Source: Streptomyces ochraceiscleroticus (GTDB taxonomy: Bacteria; Actinomycetota; Actinomycetes; Streptomycetales; Streptomycetaceae). Taken from it: a stretch of DNA of 64,000 bases. The translations under genes were made by a program, and so were the position numbers. Under the pieces are notes generated by a model that saw nothing but the letters and a program-made list of their open reading frames with translations, was not told the DNA's origin and ran no database searches. The DNA is taken from the NCBI RefSeq assembly GCF_000720485.1, contig NZ_JOAX01000017.1:95146-159145 (forward strand), given 5' to 3'. Below are positions 36,046 to 44,147 of this stretch, piece after piece (position 1 is the stretch's first letter; each line of letters opens with the position of its first letter).

Positions 36046-36903
36046 TCACCGGCCGGCGGCGCCCAGTTGGTCCTCGATCCAGGCGACGCCGAAGTCCACG
36101 ACGTCCCCGGCGTCGAAGAGGTGGCTGCGCGCCGCGCCGACCCGGCCGCTGCGGCCGAGGCCCGCGGCGAGCATGTCGCGGACGATGACCTCGAACGGCC
36201 ACTGCCCCTCGGGCACGACGGCGGAGTAGTCGAAGGCCCCGTTCTCCGAGTCGATGTCGTGGAAACGCCGCCAGACCCGCTCCCCGTCGACGACGACCGG
36301 CTGCTCGTACGTCACGAACCGCTTGCCCGGCGCGTCGGCGAGCGCCTCGGCGTGGTGCAGCAGCGTGAGGGAGTCCAGCGGGGCGCCCAGCAGGAGGACC
36401 CGGCCGCCCCGGGCGACCAGCCGCGCCAGCGGGCTGCCGGGACCGTGCGGGCCGTCCCACGGATGGTCGGCCATCAGCTCCTTCGCAGCCGCGCCGAGTG
36501 CGGCGAAACTGGCGTCGGGGTGCCGGCTGCGGACGGCTCCCGCCATGCGGCGCAGGGCTTCGGGGAGGCGGCCGTTGGCATGGTCGGCCTCGCTCAACTC
36601 CGGGTCGTACGCCGGATGTTCGGCGCGCAGTGCGTCCTGCCAGGCCCGCGGCCAGTCGGTGAAGTCGTAGGGCGGTGCGTCGTTCCATCCGCAGGTGACC
36701 ATCAACGTGCCCCGCTCACCCACGACTTCGCGGAGCGCGCCGATGACCGTCTGCGGGCCGCCCGCCACATACCCGAGGGCGGACAGCTCGGTGTGGAACA
36801 TGACGTGGTCCCCGTCGGCGAGGCCGAGCGCGGTGAGGTCACGGGCGAGCCGGCCACGGGTCACGGGACCGCCGGAGCGTTCGAGCAGCGCGAGTTCGTC
36901 CAT
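36046..36903 (-). CDS. AAC(3)-type aminoglycoside N-acetyltransferase
   Basis: A 285-residue member of the AAC(3)/antibiotic-acetyltransferase family, which acetylates the 3-amino group of deoxystreptamine aminoglycosides using acetyl-CoA; some relatives acetylate other amines. Family motifs: GDHVMFHTELSALGYVAGG, the GTLMVTCGWNDAPPYDF segment and the LLLGAPLDSLTLLHHAEALA region holding the conserved His. The ATG at 36903 (MDELALL) is chosen by length and alignment to the usual start. It stands alone, convergent with the small membrane gene (2 bp gap), and 2.5 kb from an amino-sugar-like cluster, so a resistance role toward an endogenous product is possible but unproven. Confidence 0.85.
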   Translation of the reverse strand: MDELALLERSGGPVTRGRLARDLTALGLADGDHVMFHTELSALGYVAGGPQTVIGALREVVGERGTLMVTCGWNDAPPYDFTDWPRAWQDALRAEHPAYDPELSEADHANGRLPEALRRMAGAVRSRHPDASFAALGAAAKELMADHPWDGPHGPGSPLARLVARGGRVLLLGAPLDSLTLLHHAEALADAPGKRFVTYEQPVVVDGERVWRRFHDIDSENGAFDYSAVVPEGQWPFEVIVRDMLAAGLGRSGRVGAARSHLFDAGDVVDFGVAWIEDQLGAAGR

Positions 36904-37066
36904 GACGGCGACCGTATCCGCTTCCCCGGCCGGTCGTACGATCTTTTCTTTCCACCGGATCGGCATATTGTCGCTGATTCGGGTGCACCTTGACGGGTGA
37001 ATATTACGCGGGACGGCGCTGGGGCAGCATTGGGGCGGTGCTCATTCCCCACGAAAGGAAAGTCAT

Positions 37067-37378
37067 ATGCGCCGAGTTGGTTCTGTTTTCGCCCTGGTCG
37101 CCGTCGCGCTCATCGCGAGCGTTTCCGCGACCGTTCCGGCCACCGCCGCCCCGAGCGACGGCGAGGTCACCGTTTTCCGAACAGAGTTGCAGCCCCTCAC
37201 CACGTATGAGAATCCGGCGGGTTGTCAGACGCTGCCGGTCGGTGCGCATGTCCTCGTCAATCGCACCGACAAGCCCGTCCGGGTGTACCGCGACCCGTTC
37301 TGCCTCACCCCCTCACTGACCGTCCAACCGGGATATGGCACGCATGTCCCTCCGGACACCGGGAGTTTCTCCGCCTGA
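37067..37378 (+). CDS. Small secreted protein of unknown function
   Basis: 103 residues with a clear signal peptide: MRRVGSVFALVAVALIASVSATVPATAA, probable cleavage after residue 28. The mature part (about 75 residues) is Val/Pro/Thr-rich, has two Cys (CQTLP and FCLTP) that could form one disulfide, and ends TGSFSA. An AAGGAAAG-type site precedes the ATG. No known domain recognised. A 41-bp gap separates it from the nucleotide-sugar dehydrogenase on the same strand, so they may be co-transcribed. Confidence 0.75.
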   Translation: MRRVGSVFALVAVALIASVSATVPATAAPSDGEVTVFRTELQPLTTYENPAGCQTLPVGAHVLVNRTDKPVRVYRDPFCLTPSLTVQPGYGTHVPPDTGSFSA

Positions 37379-37419
37379 CCCGCAGAAAGAGCCGTTGCTG
37401 ACAAGGGGGGAGAATTTCC

Positions 37420-38679
37420 ATGACTGCCGATCTCGCGGTGGTCGGCCTGGGGCACGTGGGGCTGCCGCTCGCGCGGGCCGCGTGCGCCGCGGGCCTGACC
37501 ACCATCGGGCACGACGTCTCCGCCGCGGTGGTGACCGGGCTCAACGAGGGGCGCTCGCATGTCGGTGGGGTGACGGACGCGGATGTCGCCGACATGGTGG
37601 CGGCGGGGTTCCGTGCGACGGACGACGCGTCCGTGACCGGCCGGGCCGACACGGTCGTGATCTGCGTCCCCACGGGGCTGGGCGCCGACGGCACGCCGGA
37701 CCTCGGCGCGGTGCGTGCCGCGTCGCGCGCCGTGGCCCGCGGCCTGCGCCCCGGCATGCTCGTCGTCCTGGAGTCCACGAGTTATCCGGGGACCACGGAG
37801 GACGTCGTCCGCCCCCTCCTGGAGGAGGGCAGCGGGCTGCGGGCCGGCACGGACTTCCACCTCGCGTACTCGCCCGAGCGCATCGACCCGGGTAACCGGC
37901 AGTTCGGGATCGGCAACACCCCGAAGGTGGTGAGCGGCTGCACCCCGCTGTGCGCCAAGCACGCCGTCGCCTTCTACGGCCGGTTCGTGGAAACGCTGGT
38001 GGTCTCGCGCGGCACGCGCGAGGCCGAGATGGCCAAACTGCTGGAGAACACCTACCGGTACGTCAATATCGCACTCGTCGATGAAGTGGCGCTGTTCTGC
38101 GACCGCACGGGCATCGACGTGTGGGACGTGCTGCACTGCGCCTCGACAAAACCCTTCGGGTTCGCGCCGTTCCGGCCCGGGGCCGGGGTGGGCGGCCACT
38201 GCATCCCGGTCGATCCCCGCTATCTCGCGGCGAAGGCCGAAGCCGAGGGCTTCCACTTCCGGATGCTGTCCGCGGCCCATGACGTGGTGTCACGGATGCC
38301 GGAGCATGTCGTCGGCCGGGCCGTCGGGCTCCTCGGCGACATGGGGAAGGCGCCCGAAGAAGCGACGGTCGTGCTGCTCGGCGTGGCGTACAAGCCCGAT
38401 GTGGCCGACGCCAGGGAATCGCCGGCGGCGCCGGTGGCGAGCGGACTGCGCGCCCGTGGCGTCACGGTCCGCTATCACGACCCGTACGTACCGGAATTCG
38501 CGGCGGACGGCACATTCCTGGAGCGCGTGGATTCCTTGCCGGACGCCCTGGCCGGTGCCGATCTGGCAATTCTCCTGCAGTACCACACGAGTTACGACAT
38601 GACGACGCTGACCCGCGCGGACTGTGCCCTGCTGGACACCCGCGGAATGGCCTCCGGGGCCCGGGTCACGCTCCTCTGA
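37420..38679 (+). CDS. UDP-glucose/GDP-mannose dehydrogenase family protein (WecC/TviB-like)
   Basis: A 419-residue NAD-dependent nucleotide-sugar 6-dehydrogenase, which oxidises a UDP-hexose(amine) to the uronic acid. The Rossmann start AVVGLGHVGLPLARAACAAG, the Glu-Ser segment VLESTSYPGTTE, EMAKLLENTYRYVNIALVDE and the catalytic C261 in GVGGHCIPVDPRYL are all present, and the C-terminal UDPG_MGDP_dh_C domain is complete (LGVAYKPDVADARESPA). The HCIPVDP form groups it with UDP-HexNAc dehydrogenases (WecC, TviB, WbpA) rather than UDP-glucose dehydrogenase. GGGGAG precedes the ATG. It is 0.7 kb from the terminator that separates it from the 39-56 kb cluster, so a pathway link is conceivable only. 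Confidence 0.88.
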   Translation: MTADLAVVGLGHVGLPLARAACAAGLTTIGHDVSAAVVTGLNEGRSHVGGVTDADVADMVAAGFRATDDASVTGRADTVVICVPTGLGADGTPDLGAVRAASRAVARGLRPGMLVVLESTSYPGTTEDVVRPLLEEGSGLRAGTDFHLAYSPERIDPGNRQFGIGNTPKVVSGCTPLCAKHAVAFYGRFVETLVVSRGTREAEMAKLLENTYRYVNIALVDEVALFCDRTGIDVWDVLHCASTKPFGFAPFRPGAGVGGHCIPVDPRYLAAKAEAEGFHFRMLSAAHDVVSRMPEHVVGRAVGLLGDMGKAPEEATVVLLGVAYKPDVADARESPAAPVASGLRARGVTVRYHDPYVPEFAADGTFLERVDSLPDALAGADLAILLQYHTSYDMTTLTRADCALLDTRGMASGARVTLL

Positions 38680-38783
38680 ATTCCAGACTTGCGGGCCCTT
38701 GGAGAGGAAGGGCCCGCGAGGCGGCGCCGACGCTCCGTCCGGCGTCGCTGACATCCCGTACGTCCAAAGAAAGGGACACCATC

Positions 38784-39317
38784 ATGGCTACTGCCGTCGC
38801 GAACGAGCGCCTGCTGAAGCGTTTCCAGAAGTGGGACTCGGACGGTAACGGAATCCTGGAGTGGCAGGACTTCGAGCAGGAGGCCGGGAAGATCGCGCAG
38901 AACTTCGGCAAGCGCACCGACTCCGCGGAGGCGCGGGCACTGCGGGAGGCTTTCCGCAGCCTCTTCGACCACCTCACGCAGGCGGCCGGGGCGCCGTCGA
39001 ACGGCCCGCTCACTCAGGACCAGTTCCTGCGCGTCACCGAAAGCCTCATCTTCGAAGGCGGCGAGGCCGACTTCAACCGCGCGCTCGGCCCGGTGGTGAA
39101 GGGCATCATCGGTCTCTGCGACAAGAACGCCGACGGGCAGATCAACGCCGGTGAGTTCGAGGCGTGGCTCGGCGGGATCGGCGTGGACCGCTCGAAGGCC
39201 CAGGAGGCGTTCCGCAAGGTGGACACCAACGACGACGGTGAGCTGTCGCTCGACGAGCTGCTCGCGGCGGTACGCAAGTACCACTTCGGCCAGCTCGACG
39301 TCGAGCTGCTCGGCTGA
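38784..39317 (+). CDS. EF-hand calcium-binding protein (calerythrin-like)
   Basis: 177 residues, the length of calerythrin from Saccharopolyspora. Three canonical EF-hand loops are visible: D18-SDGNGILEWQD, DKNADGQINAGE near residue 113 and DTNDDGELSLDE near 147; a fourth, degenerate hand (GPLTQDQFLRV) lies between. The protein has no signal peptide and is cytosolic, serving as calcium buffer or sensor. AAAGGGAC upstream of the ATG is a reasonable ribosome site. It is followed by a long perfect hairpin, so it is a separate unit from the cluster beyond. Confidence 0.92.
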   Translation: MATAVANERLLKRFQKWDSDGNGILEWQDFEQEAGKIAQNFGKRTDSAEARALREAFRSLFDHLTQAAGAPSNGPLTQDQFLRVTESLIFEGGEADFNRALGPVVKGIIGLCDKNADGQINAGEFEAWLGGIGVDRSKAQEAFRKVDTNDDGELSLDELLAAVRKYHFGQLDVELLG

Positions 39318-39336
39318 TCCGGTCACCGCCCCGAAA

Positions 39337-39376
39337 GGCGCGGCCGGTGGTCCCCGTGGGGGCCACCGGCCGCGCC
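39337..39376. terminator. Terminator between the EF-hand gene and the DUF6917 gene
   Basis: GGCGCGGCCGGTGG (39337-39350) pairs perfectly with CCACCGGCCGCGCC (39363-39376), with extra C/G pairs toward the loop. A 14-bp stem between convergent genes; it marks the left limit of the biosynthetic cluster. Confidence 0.85.
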
Positions 39377-39390
39377 GCGTCCGTAAGTAG

Positions 39391-39837
39391 TCAGTGGCCG
39401 GCGGAAGGTGCCTGGGTGAAGGCGACCGGGAGTTCGGGGCACAGCTCCAGGTCGCTGCCGGTGACGAGCCGGCCGGTGCCGATAAGGATGTTGTAGTGGT
39501 TGGGGAAGTGGCAGGCGTCGAAGCCGACGACGGTGCCGATGCAGAGGCCGTCGATCCAGACGTCGTCCCCGCGGTCGATCACCCCGGCGCAGGCCAGCTC
39601 CACGAAGCCGAGGAAGCCGACCCGGTCGATACGGGATCCCGGGCCGGTCCCCCGCTGGTCGGTGGTGACCAGTTCATGGACCTCGCCGCGCCGTACGCAG
39701 CGGCTCGCGTGCGGTTCGAGCGTCATGCCGCGGTCCGTCCGGCGGTGCAGCAGGATCTTCACGAGGTCGCCGCGCACGGAGCGCTTCGCGCCGTCCTCGT
39801 GCGAGGCACCACCCTCGCGGGACATGCGTCCGGTCAC
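39391..39837 (-). CDS. DUF6917 domain protein
   Basis: A 148-residue protein. Its core (about 25-140) has the sequence pattern KILLHRRTDRGMTLEPHASRCVRRGEVHELV, RIDRVGFLGFVELACAGVI and DGLCIGTVVGFDACHFPNHYNILI, which I associate with the DUF6917 family; Cys, His and Asp of GFDACHFPNHYNI are strikingly conserved-looking and could be catalytic or metal-binding. The GTG at 39837 overlaps the stop of the upstream Gfo/Idh/MocA gene (GTGA), so it is the last gene of the leftward operon. Function unknown. Position and coupling imply a role in the pathway. Confidence 0.75.
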   Translation of the reverse strand: MTGRMSREGGASHEDGAKRSVRGDLVKILLHRRTDRGMTLEPHASRCVRRGEVHELVTTDQRGTGPGSRIDRVGFLGFVELACAGVIDRGDDVWIDGLCIGTVVGFDACHFPNHYNILIGTGRLVTGSDLELCPELPVAFTQAPSAGH

Positions 39838-40769
39838 TGGTCTCCCCTGTCAGTCGTCACGACGTGTTCCGTGCGGTAGCTCGCCGCCACCAGCTCCAGC
39901 GCGGCGAGGCCGTCGTCCGTGTCGTCGGCTCCGGGCGGCCGGGCCGCGGCGAAGTCGTCGAGGATGCCGGTGTATTCGTGCCACAGCGACGCCTTGAAGC
40001 CCGGGTGCCGGGCCAGCATGTCCGCGTGCCGCACGGTGCCGTCCCTCAGCCGTACCTCGATGTCCTTGGCCTCGCCGGGGTAGGACCAGTCCAGTTCGAC
40101 CGTGGCCGTGCGCCCGTCCGCTGCCCGCAGGCCGATGACCGCCTGCCGATCGGTGCCCTGTGCGTCGCGGGTGATCGACGCCTCGCTGACCTCCACGTCG
40201 CCGAGGAACTGCCGTACGAGGTCGAAGGCGTTGGGGCCGTTGTCGGCCACGCAGCCGCCGCCGCACCGCTCGGGATCGAGGTACCAGGTGTCGCCCCCTA
40301 TGTGTTCCTCGATGCGTTCGAGGTAGCGGACCTTGAGCGAGGCGATGGGGGCCCGCGCCGCGGCCACGTCGCGCTGGAGCCGGCGGACCTCGTCGTTGTA
40401 GCGGCGGTGGAAGGCGGTGAAGAGCGGCGTCGCGTGCGCACGGGCCAGCGCGGTCAGCTCGCGCCCTTCCCCGGCGTGCAGGGCGAGCGGCTTCTCGACG
40501 CAGACCGGGAGGCCGGCGCGCAGGGCGTCGCGGCAGATCGCGGCGTGCGCGTGGTTCGGTACGGCGACGACCACGGCGTCCAGGCCGGGCTCCGCCAGGA
40601 GCGCCTGATGGCCGGTGTGGCAGGGGACGTGGCCGCGGTGCGGGGTCAGCGCCGCCTCCCGTGGGTCGCACACGGCCGCCAGGGTCCAGCCGGGCAGCCG
40701 GTCGATCGCGGCGAGGTAGTACCGCGAGATGGCGCCGAGCCCGATGACGCCGATGCGGCGGGGCGTCAT
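39834..40769 (-). CDS. Gfo/Idh/MocA family oxidoreductase 1
   Basis: An NAD(P)-dependent sugar or cyclitol dehydrogenase, 311 residues. The N-terminal Rossmann domain starts RRIGVIGLGAISRYYLAAI; the EKPLALHAGEG motif carries the catalytic Lys, and the C-terminal domain has GGDTWYLDPERCGGGCVADNGPNAFDL with the conserved GG-N-x-x-D segment. Such enzymes make ketosugars (for example in inositol, kanosamine or UDP-aminouronate pathways) that DegT-type aminotransferases then aminate; two of those lie in the rightward operon. ATGA overlap upstream and GTGA overlap downstream show tight coupling. Confidence 0.88.
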   Translation of the reverse strand: MTPRRIGVIGLGAISRYYLAAIDRLPGWTLAAVCDPREAALTPHRGHVPCHTGHQALLAEPGLDAVVVAVPNHAHAAICRDALRAGLPVCVEKPLALHAGEGRELTALARAHATPLFTAFHRRYNDEVRRLQRDVAAARAPIASLKVRYLERIEEHIGGDTWYLDPERCGGGCVADNGPNAFDLVRQFLGDVEVSEASITRDAQGTDRQAVIGLRAADGRTATVELDWSYPGEAKDIEVRLRDGTVRHADMLARHPGFKASLWHEYTGILDDFAAARPPGADDTDDGLAALELVAASYRTEHVVTTDRGDQ

Positions 40770-41890
40770 CGCACCGCTCCCTTCTCCGGGGCGAGCACGC
40801 CGAGGGCGGTGAGTTCCTCGTGGAGGTGGGCCGGCAGGGGAATGCCTTCGCGGCGGTGCGTCTCCGCCCGTTCCGCCTCCCACCAGCCCGGATAGCGCAC
40901 GGGGCGGCTCTCCTGCACGGGCGGGCAGGCCAGCAGCGTGCCGAACAGGGCCCGTGCGGCGCCGGGGAAGTCCCCGTCGGGACGGAGTTTCTCCGGCGCG
41001 ACGGCGAGGGCGAAGAAGCCGATGTCGTCGTCGCGGCCGTGCGGCCGGCCGTCGCCCCGCAGCGCCTCCGGGGCCGGTCCGACGGCCGCGCCCGGCAGCA
41101 GGGCGGCGAGCAGCTCGACGACGAGTCCGAGGCCGAAGCCCTTGTACGCGCCGGTGGCCGGGTCGCCGCCGAGCCAGCGCAGATGCGCCTCGCCGCGGTC
41201 GAAGGCGGCGGGGTCGGTCTGTGGATTGCCCGCCGGGTCCGCCAGCCAGCCTTCCGGTACGGTCTCGCCGCGGCGCGCCGCCGTACGGATCCGGCCCGTG
41301 GGGACGACCGTGGTGCTCATGTCGAGGACGAAGGGACGGCCGTCCAGCGCGGGCGCGGCGACGCTCAGCGGGTTCGTGCCGAGCATGGCGAGTGCGCCGT
41401 CCGGCGGGCGGGCGATGCGCTGGCCGCCGCAGTTGCTGGCGAGCATGCCGATCATGCCCTGCTCGGCGGCGCGTGCGGTGTGGAATCCGGCGCAGCCGAA
41501 GTGGGTCGCGCGGCGGGCCGAGACCATGCCGACGCCGTACAGCCGGGCCCGCTCCACGGCGAGGTCCATCGCCTCGGCCGCTGCCCACAGGCCGAGCGCG
41601 CGGCGCGAGTCGAGGACCACGCAGGCGCCGAGGTCGGTGACGGTCCGTGGCTCGGCGGCGGGGTCGGCCCGGCCGCTCTCCAGGAGGGGCAGGTAGAGCC
41701 GCCCGAGGTTGAAGACTCCGTGCGAGTCGAGCCCGGTGAGGTCTCCGTAGCACAGGGCGGTGGCGGCGGTACGGGCGCGCCGGTGCGGTATGCCGTAGGA
41801 GGCGAAGAGGCCGGTGACGGCCGCGCACAGGGCGTCGTGCTCGACCAGTACCGGCTGCTGCGGTGCCTGGTCCTTGGCTGGGTGGGTCAT
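40766..41890 (-). CDS. Ldh2/malate-lactate dehydrogenase family oxidoreductase
   Basis: 374 residues of the LDH2/MDH2 fold (unrelated to classical LDH). Family features: ATALCYGDLTGLDSHGVFNLGRLY with the catalytic His of SHG, the GIGM-type substrate segment GVGMVSARRATHFGCAGFHTA, MLGTNPLSVAAPALDGRPFVLDMSTT, and YKGFGLGLVVELLAALLPGA. They reduce 2-oxo acids, diketogulonate, delta-1-piperideine-2-carboxylate or sulfolactate with NAD(P)H. Here it may reduce a keto acid derived from a sugar. Start ATG at 41890 and stop are both in ATGA overlaps. Confidence 0.86.
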   Translation of the reverse strand: MTHPAKDQAPQQPVLVEHDALCAAVTGLFASYGIPHRRARTAATALCYGDLTGLDSHGVFNLGRLYLPLLESGRADPAAEPRTVTDLGACVVLDSRRALGLWAAAEAMDLAVERARLYGVGMVSARRATHFGCAGFHTARAAEQGMIGMLASNCGGQRIARPPDGALAMLGTNPLSVAAPALDGRPFVLDMSTTVVPTGRIRTAARRGETVPEGWLADPAGNPQTDPAAFDRGEAHLRWLGGDPATGAYKGFGLGLVVELLAALLPGAAVGPAPEALRGDGRPHGRDDDIGFFALAVAPEKLRPDGDFPGAARALFGTLLACPPVQESRPVRYPGWWEAERAETHRREGIPLPAHLHEELTALGVLAPEKGAVR

Positions 41891-43209
41891 ACGGAACTCC
41901 CTTGCCGGTCCGCGTTTCGGTCTGCTCGCCGGGCGGTGCGCCGGGCGAAGGTCGTGAGCACCGCGGCCACCGCCGAGGCGAACGTCTCCAGATCGGCGAG
42001 GTCCGCGAACTCCCCTTCGGCGTGGGCGTGGTTGCCGTCGAGGGTGCCGGGGCCGAGGACCGCGGTGAAGGTGCCGGGACGGCCGGCCATCCAGAGGGCG
42101 TCGCAGGTGAACGCCGGTTCGTCGGCGGGCCATCGGGGCACGCCCGCGTCCGCGAGGACGGCCTCGGCCCAGGGGTCGGCGTCGGCCAGACACGGCAGGC
42201 CGCGCTTGTCCCACTGCAGGCGGGTGATGCGGGTTGCGTCAGCGGCCGTGCGGGCGAACTCCCTTGTAGACGCGAAGTGTTGAGTGAACGCACGGAGACC
42301 CGAGTCGAGCGCCTCGGTCACCGCCCGTTCCAGTACGGCGGCGTCGGAGGTGCGCGCGTACGAGAGGTTGAGGAGCAGCGTTCCTCGGCCGTAGACGCGG
42401 TTGTGCAGGTCGCCGGTGTGCAGGCCGGCGACGCAGACCCGGCCGTCCGGCAGCGCCCCGTCCAGCGTTGCCGCCAGGTGCTGGGCGAGGAAGCCGAGGA
42501 GGACCGTGGCGTTGTGACCGGTGTCCGGGCGGTCGTCGATCACGCCCGCACCGTCGACCGTGATCCGTGCGGTCATCGAGGCGGTGGCCCGCGGGAGGTA
42601 GCGCAGCCCGGTCGGCTCGCAGAAAAGGTTGAGGCGGCCGTAGTACCCGGCTTCGATCAGCGGCCGGGTGCCGTACGTGCCCATCGCGCCGCCCTCCTCG
42701 CCGGCGACCGCCTGGACGAGGACGGCGGTGTCGCGGCCGAGGGAGGGCTCCGCCCCGGCCGCGGCCCGGACCGCGGCCAGCAGGGCCACCGCCGGGCCCT
42801 TGGCGTCCGCGGCGCCGCGCCCGGTGAAACGCCGCCCGTCGAACGTGACCGGCTGCTGCCCGGCGACCGTGTCGAGGTGGACGTTGCACATCACGGTCCC
42901 GGCGGGCGGCCGCGCGGGCCCCAGCCGCAGGACGAGGCTGGGCTGCAGCGCGAGGAAGTCCGGGTCGGCGGCGGCCCGTCGTACTGCCGCGGGCACGTCC
43001 CGGCGGGCGGCGCAGGCGGCGGGCGGCGCCGCGTGGTGCACGACGCGCATGCCGATCTCCTCGGCGGCGCGCGCGTAGTCGTGCTGGGCCTCCCACAGCC
43101 GCGCGGGCTCGTCGCCGGGGACGGTCTCCAGGGGGCCTACCGTGGGCGTGCGCAGCAGCCGCTGGAGCAGGTCCAGGTCGGCGGGGACGAGCAGGGGGCT
43201 GCCGGTCAT
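41887..43209 (-). CDS. M20 family metallopeptidase/deacylase (ArgE/DapE-like)
   Basis: 440 residues with the M20 layout: metal His-x-Asp in MCNVHLDTVAG, the bridging Asp in GRGAADAKGPAVALL, the catalytic Glu-Glu in AVAGEEGGAMG, and the Glu/Asp-containing NLFCEPTGLRY, followed by a dimerisation domain and a C-terminal GNHAHAEGEFADL with the final metal His/Glu. These zinc enzymes remove N-acyl groups or cleave dipeptides. In an amino-sugar pathway an N-deacetylase or removal of an amino-acyl protecting group is a natural role, which is inference. ATGA overlaps on both sides. Confidence 0.86.
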   Translation of the reverse strand: MTGSPLLVPADLDLLQRLLRTPTVGPLETVPGDEPARLWEAQHDYARAAEEIGMRVVHHAAPPAACAARRDVPAAVRRAAADPDFLALQPSLVLRLGPARPPAGTVMCNVHLDTVAGQQPVTFDGRRFTGRGAADAKGPAVALLAAVRAAAGAEPSLGRDTAVLVQAVAGEEGGAMGTYGTRPLIEAGYYGRLNLFCEPTGLRYLPRATASMTARITVDGAGVIDDRPDTGHNATVLLGFLAQHLAATLDGALPDGRVCVAGLHTGDLHNRVYGRGTLLLNLSYARTSDAAVLERAVTEALDSGLRAFTQHFASTREFARTAADATRITRLQWDKRGLPCLADADPWAEAVLADAGVPRWPADEPAFTCDALWMAGRPGTFTAVLGPGTLDGNHAHAEGEFADLADLETFASAVAAVLTTFARRTARRADRNADRQGSSV

Positions 43210-44147
43210 GCGCGGGCTCCTTCCGATGCGGCGGGCTTCGTCGCCGATGCGGTGGGCGTCGCCGCCGATGCGGCGGGCGTCGTCGCGTGCGGTGCCAGGC
43301 CGGCCAGTACCTCTTCGAGGCGCCGCCCCGCGCGGACGAAGAGCCCCACCGCGTCGTCCTGGGTGCGCAGGCCCTCGTGGGGCCGGACGGCGAGGTGCGG
43401 TTCGAGGGAGAAGGCGCCGGTGTAGCCGGACTCCAGGAGCAGCCGCAGGCAGTCGGTGACGCGCGCCTGTCCGTCGCCGGGGAGGGTGTACGCCACCGTG
43501 CCGTCCGGGGCCCGTACGGCGTCCTTGACGTGGACGTGGGCGACGTGCGGCAGGACCTGTTCCAGGATGCCGAGCGCGTCATAACCGTGCGGGACGCCGT
43601 TCCCCGTATCGAACAGGAGGCGCAGCGCGGGGCTGTCGACCTCGCGCACCAGGCGCAGCATGCGGTCGGCGCGGTCGCCGGCCCAGCCCGCGCAGTTCTC
43701 GTGCAGGAGGGTGAGGCCGGCCGCTTCCGCGCGGGCGGCGAGACGGGCGACGCGGTCGACGGCCCGCGCGGCCCATTCGGTCTCGGGGAGCCCGTCGTCG
43801 GGGTACGACATGATCCGTACGTACTGGCAGTTCAGGGCCGCGCACTGGTCGGCCAGCGTGTCCAGTTCGGCGAGGTCGTCGGCGAACGGATGGGTGATGG
43901 GGCGGGCCCAGTTGCCGATGCGGGAGGCGAGACAGAGCGCGTCGAGGCCGGCGTCGCGGAGCCGGGCAGCGACGGTACGGAACGTGCCGGCGTCGAGGTC
44001 GGCGAGCGGCACGCCGTCGATGGTGCGCAGCTCCAGCGCGGTCCAGCCGAGCCGGCGGACCGCGTCGAGCTGCCCCTCCAGGCCGCGGGCCGCCTCGTCG
44101 CCGATGCCGGTCAGTCGGTGCTGCGGGAAAGGGCGTTCACCGGGCAT
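43206..44147 (-). CDS. Sugar phosphate isomerase/epimerase-like TIM-barrel protein
   Basis: A 313-residue AP-endonuclease-2 type TIM barrel (xylose-isomerase-like), family of IolI/IolE, hydroxypyruvate isomerase and tagatose epimerase. Metal/active-site pieces: LTLLHENCAGWAGD (Glu), LLFDTGNGVPHGYD (Asp), HVAHVHVKDAV (His-x-His/Lys) and GAFSLEPHLAV (Glu). It would isomerise or dehydrate a keto-sugar or inosose. The last ~28 residues, SAATPTASATKPAASE, come from three 21-bp tandem repeats and are probably disordered. The start overlaps the next gene upstream by 11 bp. Confidence 0.85.
   Translation of the reverse strand: MPGERPFPQHRLTGIGDEAARGLEGQLDAVRRLGWTALELRTIDGVPLADLDAGTFRTVAARLRDAGLDALCLASRIGNWARPITHPFADDLAELDTLADQCAALNCQYVRIMSYPDDGLPETEWAARAVDRVARLAARAEAAGLTLLHENCAGWAGDRADRMLRLVREVDSPALRLLFDTGNGVPHGYDALGILEQVLPHVAHVHVKDAVRAPDGTVAYTLPGDGQARVTDCLRLLLESGYTGAFSLEPHLAVRPHEGLRTQDDAVGLFVRAGRRLEEVLAGLAPHATTPAASAATPTASATKPAASEGARA
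43225..43287 (-). repeat. Three 21-bp tandem repeats at the end of the TIM-barrel gene
   Basis: Units at 43225-43245, 43246-43266 and 43267-43287 share GATGCGGCGGGC..CGTCGCC on the plus strand. They encode a low-complexity Ala/Thr/Pro tail of the leftward gene. Confidence 0.85.

Noticed and set aside
37067..39317. Including the secreted protein, nucleotide-sugar dehydrogenase and EF-hand genes in the biosynthetic cluster
   Set aside because: A strong terminator at 39337-39376 and convergent orientation separate them; no sequence link beyond distance.
39834..42293. An 819-residue continuous minus-strand frame suggesting a fusion protein
   Set aside because: Only its last 311 codons read as a Gfo/Idh/MocA enzyme starting at the ATG 40769; the rest is the wrong frame of the Ldh2 and M20 genes.
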